Assembly (NCBI GenBank): GCA_022376515.1
Contig: WTXI01000056.1
Location: forward strand, 147,233 to 211,232
Direction of reading: 5' to 3'
Length of the DNA stretch: 64,000 bases
DNA from: Lactifluus volemus
Taxonomy: Eukaryota > Basidiomycota > Agaricomycetes > Russulales > Russulaceae
The notes under the pieces were generated by a model that was not told the origin of the DNA, searched no databases, and saw nothing but the letters and a program-made list of their open reading frames with translations. Both the position numbers and the translations under genes were made by a program. Below, in pieces: positions 46,997 through 59,401 of the stretch (position 1 is its first letter; each line of letters starts with the position of its first letter).

Positions 46997-49332
46997 GGGT
47001 TCAGAGGATAATTTAACGGAGAAAATGGGTTTTATGAGAAGAGGGAGGGGAATACAGGTCCAAAGCGTTGGAAGATGTGTGTGTTGGAAAGAAGAAAAGG
47101 CCTTTTAAAGACCAAAGAGGTGCCTGCTTCGTATTTTTTCATTAGGCAAAGCACAGCGTTAGCAGTGGTCGAACTTGAGGCGCACCGCAAGGACACGTGC
47201 CATCCCAAGTTGTGCCGACTCCAAATTCCCGATTAGGTATCGCCCTCTACAAATGAGCACAGCTATTTCCATGTGATATGCCCGTTACATCCACATATGT
47301 AGGGAATCCCTCGATTCTAACAATATTTCTATGTCTCATCCACTCTATAATAAACCTAAGACTGCAACTTGGTGAGCTCCCAGCAGTCAATATATAAACT
47401 GGGGAGTCTAGCCTTACCACCTGGATCACTGACGTTGCGCCACGTTGCGACCAGCCCCCTCTGCAGTGCTTTTTTTCTGGAAACGGTTACATCCTACAGG
47501 CCACCATCCAGCTTCCCAGACTGTTATTCGCGTCGCGAGAGGCGTATTGAAATGGGCAATTTACGCTCTATAACTACGACCGGCAACGCTGTACGTTTGC
47601 TATAAATTAAGAGCCCTTTTTCGTCATTATTACTCCCATCGGGGGCATAACATGGCCATCAATACGAGCAGGTACTAGTTGATACCTCGTTCCTGTTTGC
47701 GGAGCATTCATCTGGATCCCAAGAACATGCAAAGTTGGTGCGCATCATGATCGCATGCAACGAGCGTACCGGGCGTGCGAAGGGCAGCTAACGAATGTTC
47801 ATGGATCTGAATATACTCTTCCAGCCCTCTTCCGCCCTACACCTTTTTTTTGACTAACCAAAATGCGTGAATACAGAAGAACACAACTTACGCTCTAGTG
47901 GCGTCCTATTCATCCGATCCACCCATGCTACTCGTTCACCAGGCAGGTAATGAATTCGGTATCGCTCGAAATCAACGCATAGGACGCGCGCCGGCAAGGA
48001 ATATAGCCACTGGGCGACAATACAACCTTTAATTTTCATATCGATGTTCTATCTGCTTCTACGATGTTTCGTGTGCATGCCCTACCACCAGCTGTGCTCT
48101 AATAATCGATGAGGCTATAATGACCACGTGATCTGGGAGATCCCGCGAAATTTCAACGCGAAGCGTTCCGAGCCCGTTCGAGTCTTCACCGCAGCCATCC
48201 CTGGGCGATATATGTTAGCCGCGCGAGACGAAATAACGCGGCTCGGTAGGCAGCCTACATCAACCCGACACTGGAAGGGTGTTTGATTAGAGAACTCAGA
48301 TACCCGCGATACTGAGGAACACCTCGACGAACACCCGATCTCATTGATGGCGTGTCGAATAGGGAATACTTAGAGACTTACCGTAATACTGCATCGACTC
48401 TTGAAAATGTGCGGATGTGCTGAAGTTAGGGGTTCGCGGTCCACGCTTTGTACTTGTGCAAAAGCCACGAATGGGTCGCATCACCGGTATAGGAAGCGAC
48501 GAGGTGATAACGATAGCTCCGTCGCTGCTAATGAGTCCTGACGTGAATATATTCATTTCCTTTACAGTAAGGTGAGCACGCTGTGCACGCTTCACGACCC
48601 TGCATGTCTCGGAGAGCCAAGACAAATGGCAATATATGGTCGAATGCCGCAGCTTGGCGCTGACTGGCAACAAAGCGGACCGTTGCCGGTTGCCGGCGAC
48701 GATTTCCGGCGTTCGGCTGCGGGACAGAATCGCGAAGCTCAAGAACCCTTCGCAATCTAGATTCCTGTGGTCCTTCTTTTCTGTTGGTCCACGAAGTTTA
48801 GCGCATCTAGCCTGAGTTGTGAACACCAAAAATTCCGTCATTTGGTTTTGGTTCTTGGGTTTGACACAATTATCATATTTTACCTACATATTCTGAAGAT
48901 CACCACCTACTGAGAGCATACAGTTGCAGAAAAACTCTGGTGGTATATTATCAGAGCAATATAAAGCCCAGATCACACAAAAATCAGTGTTATCGGGGGG
49001 GCGGGGAAGAAAGGAGGTAAAAATCACAATTATCACTCGCTAGGGAGTTATCACTTCTATGTAAGCGATATAGCTTGGTCAGCACCACTCATTTATTAAA
49101 AGCAACTTTTTTTTTAATTCAGCTGGACAGCCACTCGGATCGATGATCCGGGCAACATACAATGCGAGGACGTAAAGCGAATGCATCGTTCTTATCGGAA
49201 ACGAGAATTTGAATGTATATAAGTACTATTTGCAAGTGAGGGGGTGGAAATTGTGTTGAAATATTGATTGCAGATGACGAGATTCTAGAATTTCTTCGAA
49301 CAACCGCGAGCGTACTCAGCGCGGAATCGCGA
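46997..49332. other. Intergenic region S4-S5 with unassigned open frames
   Basis: A minus-strand frame at 47854-48039 (MKIKGCIVAQWLYSLPARV) ends in a perfect GTAAGT donor after TPLER. Another at 48341-48841 contains a cysteine-bearing stretch ACTACSPYCKG in one frame. They may be exons of one or two unknown genes, but I could not assemble them. Confidence 0.35.
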
Positions 49333-49853
49333 TTAACCCCGAGCCGGCTTCTTGAGGGGTGTTTGAGGATCCGATGACAGCAAGTTCTACGCGATAACGT
49401 CAGTTTCACCACCCCAACCAGGGCGCAGAGCAAAATGACCTCGATCACTTCGAGTCCTCGCTCTGCTGTCCGAGAAAATAACCTGGCCGGTGTGCCTCGC
49501 GCCCAAAAGGGCTTCGTCATCAAAACTCGTCTGAGGTCCTCGGCACTGGGAAACATTTTACATTTTCTTCGGACGAATCGCCACGAATTGTCTACTCACC
49601 TTACTAGCCAATCTCTAACCAGCGTGAAATCATTGGGCTCTAATTGGGCCCCGAAGGTATTGAGCAAGTGACGAGTCTGTGATACTTGGCGGTCGCCATG
49701 CTCGACTAGCTTCTTCCAGCCAGGCATCCAGAAGTTGTGGAAACACATTGTGTTCATCTCCGAATCGTCGATGTTGAAGAGGTTCCCGGTAGACGGGGTC
49801 GTGTGGGAGGTGGAGGGAGGGGGTGTGCGTGGGCGTGGGCTCTGTCGGGACAT
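49333..49853 (-). CDS. Small stand-alone N-module protein S5
   Basis: Three exons (49600-49853, 49440-49545, 49333-49386) total 414 nt, 137 residues. Exon 1 has a P/T/S-rich start (MSRQSPRPRTPPPSTSH) and then the module WKKLVEHGDRQVSQTR ending FTLVRDWLV. The 106-nt exon 2 encodes AEDLRRVLMTKPFWARG and a helix ending GLEVIE. Exon 3: NLLSSDPQTPLKKPARG. I chose the ATG at 49853 because the upstream in-frame ATG at 49949 would add sequence with no family similarity. Nearest to S4. Function unknown. Confidence 0.58.
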
Positions 49854-50850
49854 GTCGAAAGCTTGGATTAGTGGGCGAGCCCAGTTTCTTTGAGCTAAAT
49901 GTGACTTGAATTTATATATATTTGTCCGTGCATGTGTTATCAAACGCACAGGAATTTTTTCGTAAATAGGAAGCCCGATGCCGGTAATGGGCTCTTCCGG
50001 ATCGGCATCCGGCTACCTTCGCGGAGATCTAAGCCGGTGCCTGACCGGCGTACCGCGCAGCTAGAAGGGAGAGCTATGATGGTTAGTCGTTTTATTCAAG
50101 CCACATGCTAATGGTAAAGTGCTGGGATTTTTTATAAAATAAAGAGAATGCTCTTAGAAGTGGCCAGGAAAATCCCTGTGATGCATGGGGCAAGAGAAGG
50201 GCATGAGAAGCATGCAGATAGAGCTTCGTTCCAAAAAAAGGCAGCCTTAAAGGCTTTTAGCAAAACGGTGATCAAGATAAACTCGTAACATGATGCAATG
50301 AACGCCGGCCGACCGGGGGCGAGGCTCGAGTAAAATGTATATCCACGCTGATCCGGGTCGATCTCAGAGGTCAGGCATACACACAGTTGTCATACTGTGT
50401 GTGTCTCTGACACAACGGTGAACCGGAAAAGGACCGTAAAGGAGATCGCATCGTACTTCAGGCCATCTTCTCTTCTGAGATTTAGACAAGGCCGGATCAG
50501 GAGTTTAACCCCGCGGGGAAACGCAGATCTCATTAGATTTCCCCATCTGAGAGCACAGGGTATACGTAGCATTGAGCGAGAATCGTGATAGGTGTCTAGG
50601 TGAATACATGTCATCAGAAAGAGGAAGGCTCGTTAATTTTATTAAAGGCATGAGAGAGGTTAAACATATTCCCAGGGGAGACGTAAACCGTGTGGACTTT
50701 CAGAGTCGGTGCACCAAGCATCAGTGTGCGCGGTGCTAAACGGGGTTATCAAGACACGTCGGAAGGAACAGTTTGACGAAATGGGCCGTATATAATTCAT
50801 ATACCCGTATCCGAGATCATGAAACGCCGTGAAACTCCGCAGGTGTCTCT
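49854..50850. other. Intergenic region S5 to transporter 3' end
   Basis: Upstream region of S5 and 3' region of the transporter gene. No supported feature. Confidence 0.45.
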
Positions 50851-53826
50851 TCACATGATGACTCGTAGGCCCCCATATTCAGCGAGTTCCCTGGGGTGAT
50901 CGCGACTGAGCGAAATGACACACATCCTACTTCGCGGAACATCAAGCTCGCGAGAAGTTGCCTCGACAAGCTGTTTTGGATGGTGAGTGAGTGTTCGTTT
51001 CGTCCCAAGAAGCGAAAGGTCGGGACTTACTGCTGGATTGAAAATCCCAGGAGCGAACGCGAGACTGTATGGTGTCAGAATTCTAAAGGAAGACAACCGA
51101 AAAGAATACTGCTTACTCGACTGTGATCGTTGGGAAAGCTTCGTCGAGCAGACGAGCGTTCGGATGGAGCTCGCTTGGTATAGTCTCGATGCTTCGGTAG
51201 GCGTGGACAAATATAACCCTCCGAGCATCTGGGATATTCTCTTGCACGGAAAGCAGAGCCCGTAACATGACATGGATCTGAGCCATGTGATAGAAGTCTA
51301 GCAGCACAGAAATTTTTTTCACGGACGTACATAATCATCTTTTATCCATACACAGACGCGTGCAGCACGGCGGGACTTGTACCACGATATGAGCCGGTGC
51401 CGCCAATTCCGGGTCATCTTCCACCGTGAAAGCGGGCTAGCGGAATAGGAGAGCAGAATAAATCTCATGATAGTCGGTTGTGCACTTATTGCGACTAGTG
51501 CGATGAGAACTAAGAGGAAAGATGCGGAGAAAACGCCAAGGGCTATGGGTCTGTACACAATAAGCCAGGACTAGACTGAAGGCGGGGAAACAGCATACGC
51601 AAGTATAACGTTGCCAACCAACGTCACGATGACAACCACAAAAGCCATGAAGAGAGTAAACGTCCCGGAGTGTGGTGGACGGGACAGGCGGGGTCGATTC
51701 ACCTTGAGAAGAAGAGAGGATACTGCAAACTAAGCAGTATTCCGAGGTTCAAGTCATGCTTTTTTTGGCCATAATTCTTTCGACTCACGAGGAAGATCTG
51801 AAATATGAACGCGACGGAAAACACGTACGAGACGGTCGAAAGGCTCATCCCCGAGCCAACATAAAGTAGGAGCGACAGTCCTGAAGAAAATAGCGTTGCG
51901 ATGTGTTGGCTGCCCGTTACCGGGAGCCTCAAGCTAAACCAACGCGGAAGAATATGGTCGCTAAGGAAGACCGCACAGATGTCAGCAATTCCGGTTATTA
52001 GATATTGCGCATGAGGGACTTACTGGGCCATGCGGTCAAGTAACTGAATAGTGGTGACTATTCCGGTCATCACGCCACCGAGGAGCACCGATACCGCATC
52101 GATCAATACCAAAATCTGAAGCCACCTTCCACCGGCGAGGCTACCGAGGGCCGACAAGACGTTCGCGCCACTGACAATAGTGCTAACCGGAAATAGCGCG
52201 CACGCGAGGAGGCAGAGCACCGTGTTGAAGACAGCAGAGACAATGATGAGGTTTCGCAGTATCGCGGAGTAATCCTTAGCGCGGATAACCTCGATGTAAG
52301 AAGGTGTGCATTCAAACCCTGCAAACGTTGTGTTAAAGTCGTAACAACCGAGACGCCCAGTCATGCAGTTACCTGTAACGCCGAGAAACGCAACACACAC
52401 GCCATAAAACAGCGCACAAGCGGTTTCAATCGCCGATCCGGGACGTAGCGCCCAATTCTGCTTTAGCATCGTAGAATGCGGATCGTGGGTGGCCCAATGG
52501 ACGATACCTGCAACCACGAGCACAAGCATCGCTATTATCTAAAAATGGGCGCACCCGTTCGGTTAGCGGGAAGCCTGTATATCTCTATTTCGCGTGAAAG
52601 GAGGCACGTGCGTGGAATACAAATACAGCCGCCGTTGCCGAGGCGCTTTCTCTGATCCCGGCAAGAGCGAGAACGCTAAGCGCGATGAGGAACAGGACGG
52701 TGAGCATGCTAGTCGAGATAGGCATGGCGTGAATCTCCGAACTCAGATAGGCGCTTGCAGTTGCGGCAGAGACCGCGGACGTCGCAACTGCATCCAAAAG
52801 GGTTGCGGCTGCCCCAACGAGGGAAAGCATTTTCCCTGAAAATTGGAGGAGGTAGACGTAGTTCCTGGAAGATAAATGTGACTCGGGGACGTTGGCGGAG
52901 GTCATTGAGAGATGAGACGTACGATCCGTTGATGCGCACGGTGGAGGCGAGCTCGACCAGCAACGGGCGGAAAAAGATGAGGAGCAGAGAAGCCGTCAAT
53001 AAACATAGGGGTGAGTATATTCCTATAAACACAAGATTCGGTTTGTCACAATAGCGACGAGACCCGGTCCCAGGCAGGCATACCAGCAGCGGCGACAACC
53101 AAGGGAAACGCGTAGAAAACGCTTCCAGACACGTCATTACCAGACACGGACATGGCAGCGATGTGCCCGAGTACCTCGTGCGGGCCCTTGAGCCGCGTTT
53201 CCGCATCTCTCAAGTTCTCGGGGGAAATATCCAAGTATCGCATCTCTCCCCATCCCTGAAAAATACCCACCATTAGAAAAGGGAGAAAGAAACGGCACCC
53301 CGGACAAAAAGAAAGGTAATCACCGCAAACTCCCACTCGGAGTCCAGGTGCGGCACACGAGAATGAGAGACCTTCATCTTTAGGCTGTCGGCTCCACGAT
53401 CCCGACGTTGCCGACGAACAATCTACACACGAAACAAAAACATGACAATATGAGTGGTGTTTAAGCGAAAAAGGTACATAACGCGGATATACGCACCATG
53501 TGGAACTCGCTCTGCGCGAATGAAGGTGGACTTGGACGCGTGGTAGAAAAGGCACGCTCTGCCGGAGCGACCACGGTGGTGAGACCATCATCGCTCTTTG
53601 TGCGGTGAGGCTCCATCGCGTAGTAGTTACCCGGCACATGTTGGAGGGAGCGCCCGTTTAAGCTGTGTCCATCTGGATCCTGAGTAATATTAACCTGGGC
53701 TGACGGATCGTGTTCCAGAGCCTGAGGGATAGTCATGATCTCCTCCTGGCCGTGCGCTAGCACTGATACTGGCGCGTGACTGAGTAATTCCGGCGCTTGG
53801 GCGTCATCTATCACAGGAGGTTCCAT
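50851..53826 (-). CDS. Amino acid permease, APC superfamily
   Basis: Thirteen exons (53497-53826, 53324-53422, 53084-53255, 52923-53022, 52612-52864, 52373-52538, 52024-52318, 51789-51960, 51599-51702, 51331-51550, 51117-51277, 51031-51064, 50851-50970) total 2226 nt, 741 residues. A soluble N-terminal region of about 160 residues precedes many hydrophobic segments. Typical APC features: NDVSGSVFYAFPLVV, SAVSAATASAYL, then GFECTPSYIEVIRAKDY. After the membrane part a cytosolic tail contains RVIFVHAYRSIETIPSEL, LLDEAFPTIT and an end RELAEYGGLRVIM, as in a fungal transporter group that I know only by pattern. Substrate is unknown; an amino acid is likely. Intron 5 begins GC instead of GT. Paired E-boxes lie upstream. 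Confidence 0.82.
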
Positions 53827-55011
53827 CTAGCCTCGCGATTGACTCGGACTTGAACGAAAAACAATTTTTTTTGCCCAGTGGATCTCGAGTTGGGGGAACC
53901 TTGAATGATGGTGGTCGTTAACGAAGATGCCACCTCGTCGTTTAGACCGATCGAAATTTCATCCCCTTTGTTTGTCGTTTTCAGGAGGTATAGATCACGT
54001 GGTCGCGTGTTGATTGGGTGTGAATTGAGTTGCCAGCGCTCGACATAGCCATGCAAAAGGCGTGTCACGGTTAACAACAACCTCACCGTACGACACGTGT
54101 TCCCTATGTGCGACACACATAATACATCATTCACCTTCAAATTTCGGCTCATCAACAACCTTGGTTTTTTTTTCACTTCGTTCGTCCGATGGTGGTGCCT
54201 ATTTCTGTTCTTCCAATTTGGCCGCAGTTGTCACGTTGACGCTGAGGTTGGCTGTAGCATTCGCAAGCTCATTGGCTCGTGAGACATTGGCGTAGAGCTT
54301 TAGAAAGGGGAGGGTCTGTGACGGCAAGAATAACGCTCGCACTTCAGTTGTACCGTGACCTACTTGTTAACGTGCGGGATTAACGCACTGTCACAGAACA
54401 TATCATTAGCAGTTTTTTGAACGATATGTGGCGACAGGAGGTGCAAGGGATGCATTTCCAGGCGTGGCACGAGCTGGCTCTGGCACAATTCGCGAGGTTG
54501 ATATAAATACATATGCCATTATTCTCCTACATCTAAGGTAGGAAAGTGAGGCCGAGAATTACAACAAGATCTTGGAGATACATGCGCCCTCAGAAGGCTT
54601 CATAGGATGCTCACACTCTCCTCAAAACAGAGTAGGCCCATAAAAATACAAATAATGGAGTTACCGTATCAACCAAACCGAGGCAAACGCGAGGCTAATT
54701 AAGGCAAAACTGGAACCCGGGACACACGAGGCATATCAGAGACAAAGGAAAGAAGGAAAACATTAGTGTGGCATGAGGGCATCACTGGGAGCGGTGAACG
54801 GGTTTATGCACGAGGTGTATGGACGATGTAGCCGAGATGACGTTGTGGCGCGGGAAACAAGGCGATAATGGTGAGGCAGCTCCCCAGGAGCTTGTGAAGT
54901 GACAGAGAAGAGCGGTAGGAATGGATGAAAAGGGTGTCGGGAGAGAAGAGGCAAGAGGATATGGAGTGTGGCGTACGAAACGTAGCTGCAAGGTCAGCAA
55001 TGCGGCTGAGC
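53827..55011. other. Transporter promoter region and DUF6535 3' region
   Basis: About 53830-54300 is the transporter upstream region; a diverged copy of this stretch occurs at about 59070-59390. The remainder to 55011 lies downstream of the DUF6535 gene and shows no supported gene. Confidence 0.5.
53996..54099. promoter_or_regulatory. Two E-boxes upstream of the transporter gene
   Basis: CACGTG at 53996-54001 (inside GATCACGTGGTC) and at 54094-54099, 170-273 bp upstream of the start codon. Both are kept in the decayed duplicate at 59075-59080 and 59162-59167. CACGTG is a known bHLH factor site in fungi. Confidence 0.5.
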
Positions 55012-57118
55012 TTACAATGGGATGTTAACAATGTTGTCTGTGATGGTGGTGGCACTGGAAGCTACTGCCTGTGAAGTGCCAGGACGGCCCTGGATTCCGA
55101 GAGGAGGATTGGGGCCGGTCAATGCAGCAGTTGTGGTGCGTTGGGTCAATTCGCCAAGTGGAGAGTCGTCAGCAAGGTTTGAAGCTGGAATGAGGAGGGT
55201 GGGAGGGTTCTGCCAGTGAGGGGACATGACAAGACTAGTGTCGTGGTGCGAAAGAAGGGGAGAAGTGATGGTATGATCATTCTCGTCTACTGCTCCGTGG
55301 ACAGGAGAGGTCGAGTCAGAGAAATTGGGTTGGGTTGCTGAGACATCAACGGTGCCTTGAGTTAAGGCGTTGTAAACGTTGAGCAGGTTTTCACGGATCT
55401 CCGTAATAACCTCGTGGTTCGGCGCCTGCTCGATTTTGTTCCACAAGGCAAGGAAGTCGTGCTGCAGTTCAGGAAGCGTATTGTGAACGTCAAAATTGGA
55501 AAGTGACGGTAAGATGAATGAGGATGCCAAAGCCATCTCCGAGTTACTATCCTCCAAAGAGTGAAAGATCTGGCGAGTGATGTGGGTCAGATTGGCAAGC
55601 ATCACGTTGTCATTTCCACGTTTAAGGTAGCCCCGAATTACGCCTTCCGATTTGCCTAATTGATCCGCAGCGAGCGCAACCCAAGTATCGTTGCTTTCTT
55701 GCACGTTTGAAATGATACCAGCAATTATGCTTTGTGCACACAAACCAATCTCCTGCTGCGTACCATTGCTTTGGTTCCTCAAGGAATGCCCCATGTCAAC
55801 TGACTGCAGCACATCATGGCAATCCCGAGGAAATATTTCTTCAAGGATTGAGGACGCTACATTCCGGAGGCGTACAGAGTCAGCAACGTTGACGCAGATG
55901 ACGAGTCGCCGCATTTTCTCCGAGTTGGGAAGGGCTGATGACCAAGTATGTTTCAACAATCTCTTCACGGCCATGTACAGCTTCTCTTTCCCCAACTTTG
56001 TAATCCTGCATACAGGGTCACGAACTACCGATGATCGGCAGAAGCCAGGGATGTTCTCAAAGAATTTTATGAAATCGGAATCCTTGACGAGGGTCTTGAA
56101 CAACTGGCCCAACACGCGGTCGTCGATCTTCGTCTGCGATTGAGAGCGGTGAACCTGTAAAAAAACGAGGAATTAAGCCTGACCTGCAAATGCATAACGA
56201 ATGTATACTAGTACAACGACCATATATTTACTTACCGCGCTCAGACAGTATTCGAAGATGCAAAATGCAAAGGCGCAAAGCCATGAAACAGGAAAGGCGA
56301 AGGCGAAGACACCTCGGCTGATATTAAAACCATATATAGCAAGGCCCAGAAAGAAACACCACGCCGAAAAATATACCATGATCGTTAAAAACCAAGTGAT
56401 TGGCGCACGCCAAGCCTTGTAATCATTGGCAACGACATCTTGCACACGTGCTCGGTGGTGGGGGTCGTCCTGCGGGGACTCGGCAATCAGGATGCCTAAA
56501 CTCATCCATCGCCATTCCGCTATAGCTACAATCGCAATGAAAAGATTAAGGCACAAGCTCAAGGACAAGAGCGTATTCACCCAGATGGCGTATTTCGGAG
56601 GAGAGAAAGGAGGAGGTTGAGCCGGCACGGAAGGGCGAGACGTGTTGGAGTCTTCGAGAAGTTGAAGCTTATAGATATTCTCAAGGTAAAATGCAGACCT
56701 ATCCTGTGGGTTTGGCGAGAGGTCCTGGAATGTCACTGCAAGTATTGTCGCAACGGTGGCAGAAAATAAGCCCAACTGTAATATTGAGTCGATTTTCGAA
56801 GTGATGTGAAAAGAAAAATGAGGTGCGCACGAAGACAATGAGCGTATCGGCGCCTGTCTTCAAGAATTCAGCGCTCCTGTAATCTTTCTCTATCGAACAA
56901 TACATGCTAAAGAGAGGACCCGAGCTATCAATAAATTCGGGCACTGGCTCCTGATTTTGAGTCATCCGAGTATCGTTCGAGGAGGCAGCTAGTGTACAGA
57001 TTGATGAGAATATGGGGGACTGGCGTTGAGCGGAAGGTAACATACCTTGGGAGTTTGCCGCCTTATCATCAGTTTCTAGTACGCTGAGGGTCCGGTGTTC
57101 CGACTCAGGCTGAGACAT
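55012..57118 (-). CDS. DUF6535 multi-span membrane protein
   Basis: Four exons (57046-57118, 56831-56988, 56236-56775, 55012-56154) total 1914 nt, 637 residues. After a polar start (MSQPESEHRTLSVLE) comes the DUF6535 signature: a short block with MYCSIEKDYRSAEFLKTG, then a first membrane span in GLFSATVATILAVTF. Three more spans follow (around VNTLLSLSLCLNLFIAIV, FLTIMVYFSAWCFFLGLAI and FAFPVSWLCAFAFCIFEYC). The last exon encodes about 380 residues of mostly helical cytosolic sequence, ending in an S/T-rich tail. DUF6535 proteins are abundant in Agaricomycetes and have no assigned function. The start is the first ATG that keeps the frame to the GTATGT donor; an ATG 51 nt further upstream is possible. 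Confidence 0.78.
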
Positions 57119-58289
57119 GAGATTGGGTGAATGTGTTACAGAAAGTGAGGGGAGTTGGGGGGAGTACAAGTTTGTGCATCCCAGATATACACTTTAAAAG
57201 GGCATTATAAACGCAGCTGCCAAACAAGATAAATGGCATGGATAAGCACAGCTTAAGATGATGATTGGTATAACAACAATGGCCGTAGATTTGGACGTAC
57301 GACTCTCCACATCGAGAAAAACTTGGGATTAGAGCACAACGGTAGTGCGTCTTGAATCGGCCGTACTGCGCGCTCCGTGGTGCCCGGGGGTGACATGCGC
57401 CTTCAAAGTTGCCACTGACAGTGGCATCACGGTCAAATACAATGTGTCCCGCTTTTGTCAGGCACTGCCTTCGTTGCCTCTTTTCCACCCTCCTGCACCA
57501 TGACTTTGTACAGTTCTAGGTTGGCAGTTTTGTCCCGGTCGATCAGAGCGTTAAGCCACACTAGGCATTAACTCGGAGCGGTGAGCAAACTAGCACGCGG
57601 AGGCTCAATTATTATGGCCTGTGACGGATTGAATACAAAACTTCCCACGGACCTCAAATAATCAGAGCGCCATGGTGCACCTTGGAATGGTAAACTGCGG
57701 CATTGCTTGCACCTCGAGAATTATTGTCAGGGAAAAGTATTGGCACAATAGAACCCTTACTAGTACGCACAATACAAGCTCGTCTTGGAGGTTCGAAGGT
57801 GTCAACGACGTCCTTCTGCATCGATAAATGCAATAAACACATTCTCACGAAGCTAAAATGACAAGACGGAAAGGGTAATCGTTGCGACAGAGCGAGTGAA
57901 GGGAGAGAAACGCAACTTTGACGTAACTCAAATCCATGCACTGCATGGAACCCCGGGCAAGAGAACGACTACTGGACGCCTTCAAGACGTTTCAATCTCG
58001 TTCCCAAGGAACGCCTCAAGCGCGCAAATCGTTTCGTCCTTCTAACCCACCGACTTCTCTCTTTTGTATTTTTCGTGTGTCTTCACTTTTGGTTCTATAT
58101 TGTGTAGATGGGAGAAATTAACAACCAAAAATGCCGCACTGTCTGCGCGTGCGCTAAAACTCGTGCAGAATACAACTGCACAGAAATGAGTTCAGGGTTG
58201 TCAATGAGACCGTCCGAAGCGCTCAACAATCCTTGCATTGTTCAAGGATGTTGGAGGTGCATATCCCACCAGACTGGCGTGCGTCGAAT
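57119..58289. other. Intergenic region, nothing recognised
   Basis: Upstream of the DUF6535 gene. Short frames only; no motif or splice pattern. Confidence 0.45.
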
Positions 58290-59395
58290 ATGAATTACCG
58301 CGGCCGTTGCCCAAGGCGCTTTCTCTGATCACGGGCGCGCGGGCGGGCGAGAACGCCAAGCGGGATGAGGAACAAGGACGATGAGCATGCTGGTCGAGAT
58401 GGGCATGTGCGTCGATCTCTGGGAACTTGGATAGGTGCTCGCTCTCGCTACGGAGAGTGCCCACCACATCCAAAAAGGTTGGCAGCTGCTCCCAACAAGC
58501 ATTAGTAGATCATCGAGAGAGAGGTGACCAAGTCCTGTATCAGTAACTGCAATTCCCTTGGCTCAATGCAGCGCAGACAACAAGACCTGGCCATTTATAG
58601 CCCTTGTTGTTAGTATTATTAATGCTAGCAACTGTGGGGATGGCTGCAATGGTGAGGAAGACCAGTGTGGGGATGGCCATAGCAATGTGGGGGCGGCAAG
58701 GGGTGGTTGCAATTGTAGCTGTGTCCCCATCACGTTATTGTGGCCATCCCCACAACGATATTCCTCATCATTATCACTATCCCTACTATCACCATTAATG
58801 TTGTCAGAGTCAGCAGCCATCATCCCCCCAATCAATCCTATCATTATCCTGGTAGTCCATTGATGCACATAGTAACCACCAGCGGCGATTCGAACGAAAC
58901 AAGAGAAAAAGCTTCCAGACACGGACGTGACCCTGCATCCCTAAAACGAAAGAAAGAAAGCAACCACCACCCTTTCATTAGACCAAAAAAAAGGACGGCA
59001 CCTAGAGAAAAGAAAGGCAATCGTCGCAAACTCAGCCACGATCCGGACGCTGCCGATGTACTGCCCAGATAAATCACGTGGTCGCGCCTTTTGAGTCCGA
59101 GCGGACCGAGTCACAGCTGGTCAAGGAGTGTCACGGTTAACAACTAATCTTTACCGTACGACACGTGGTCCCTATGGTCGACAACGAATACATCTATAGG
59201 GTTCCTCCAACAAACATCATCATACACCCTTTCCGGCGCTCGTCAACAACTTTTGTTTTTCCTTTTCTTTTACTTCTCTCCAACGATGGTGCCTACTTCC
59301 GCTTTTTTCCCTCCCACTTAACCTGCAGTTGTCGGGTTGACACTGAGGTGGGCTGTGGCATCCGCAAGCTCATCGGCTTGAGCGTGAATAAGCCT
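58290..59395 (-). pseudogene. Decayed duplicate of the amino acid permease 5' part
   Basis: Three blocks match the intact gene in order. 58295-58500 corresponds to about 52615-52830 (exon 5, the SAVSAATAS region); 58890-59060 matches exon 3 and the exon 2-3 intron border; 59070-59390 matches the promoter region. Frames are broken by stops and indels, most of exons 1-4 is missing, and everything after exon 5 is absent. It is therefore a truncated non-coding copy. About 300 bp of unrelated sequence with an inverted repeat sits between the first two blocks. Confidence 0.72.
58666..58754. repeat. 14-bp perfect inverted repeat inside the permease pseudogene
   Basis: TGTGGGGATGGCCA at 58666-58679 pairs with TGGCCATCCCCACA at 58741-58754, loop 61 nt. 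Further GTGGGGATGG and GTGTCCCCATC pieces nearby give a longer imperfect fold. It lies in the stretch that interrupts homology to the intact permease gene. Confidence 0.65.
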
Positions 59396-59401
59396 CGTAA
59401 C

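Noticed and set aside
640..57770. Frequent ACTAGT palindrome in intergenic DNA
   Set aside because: I counted somewhat more than 20 sites against about 16 expected for any hexamer in 64 kb; not a convincing excess, and no fixed position relative to genes.
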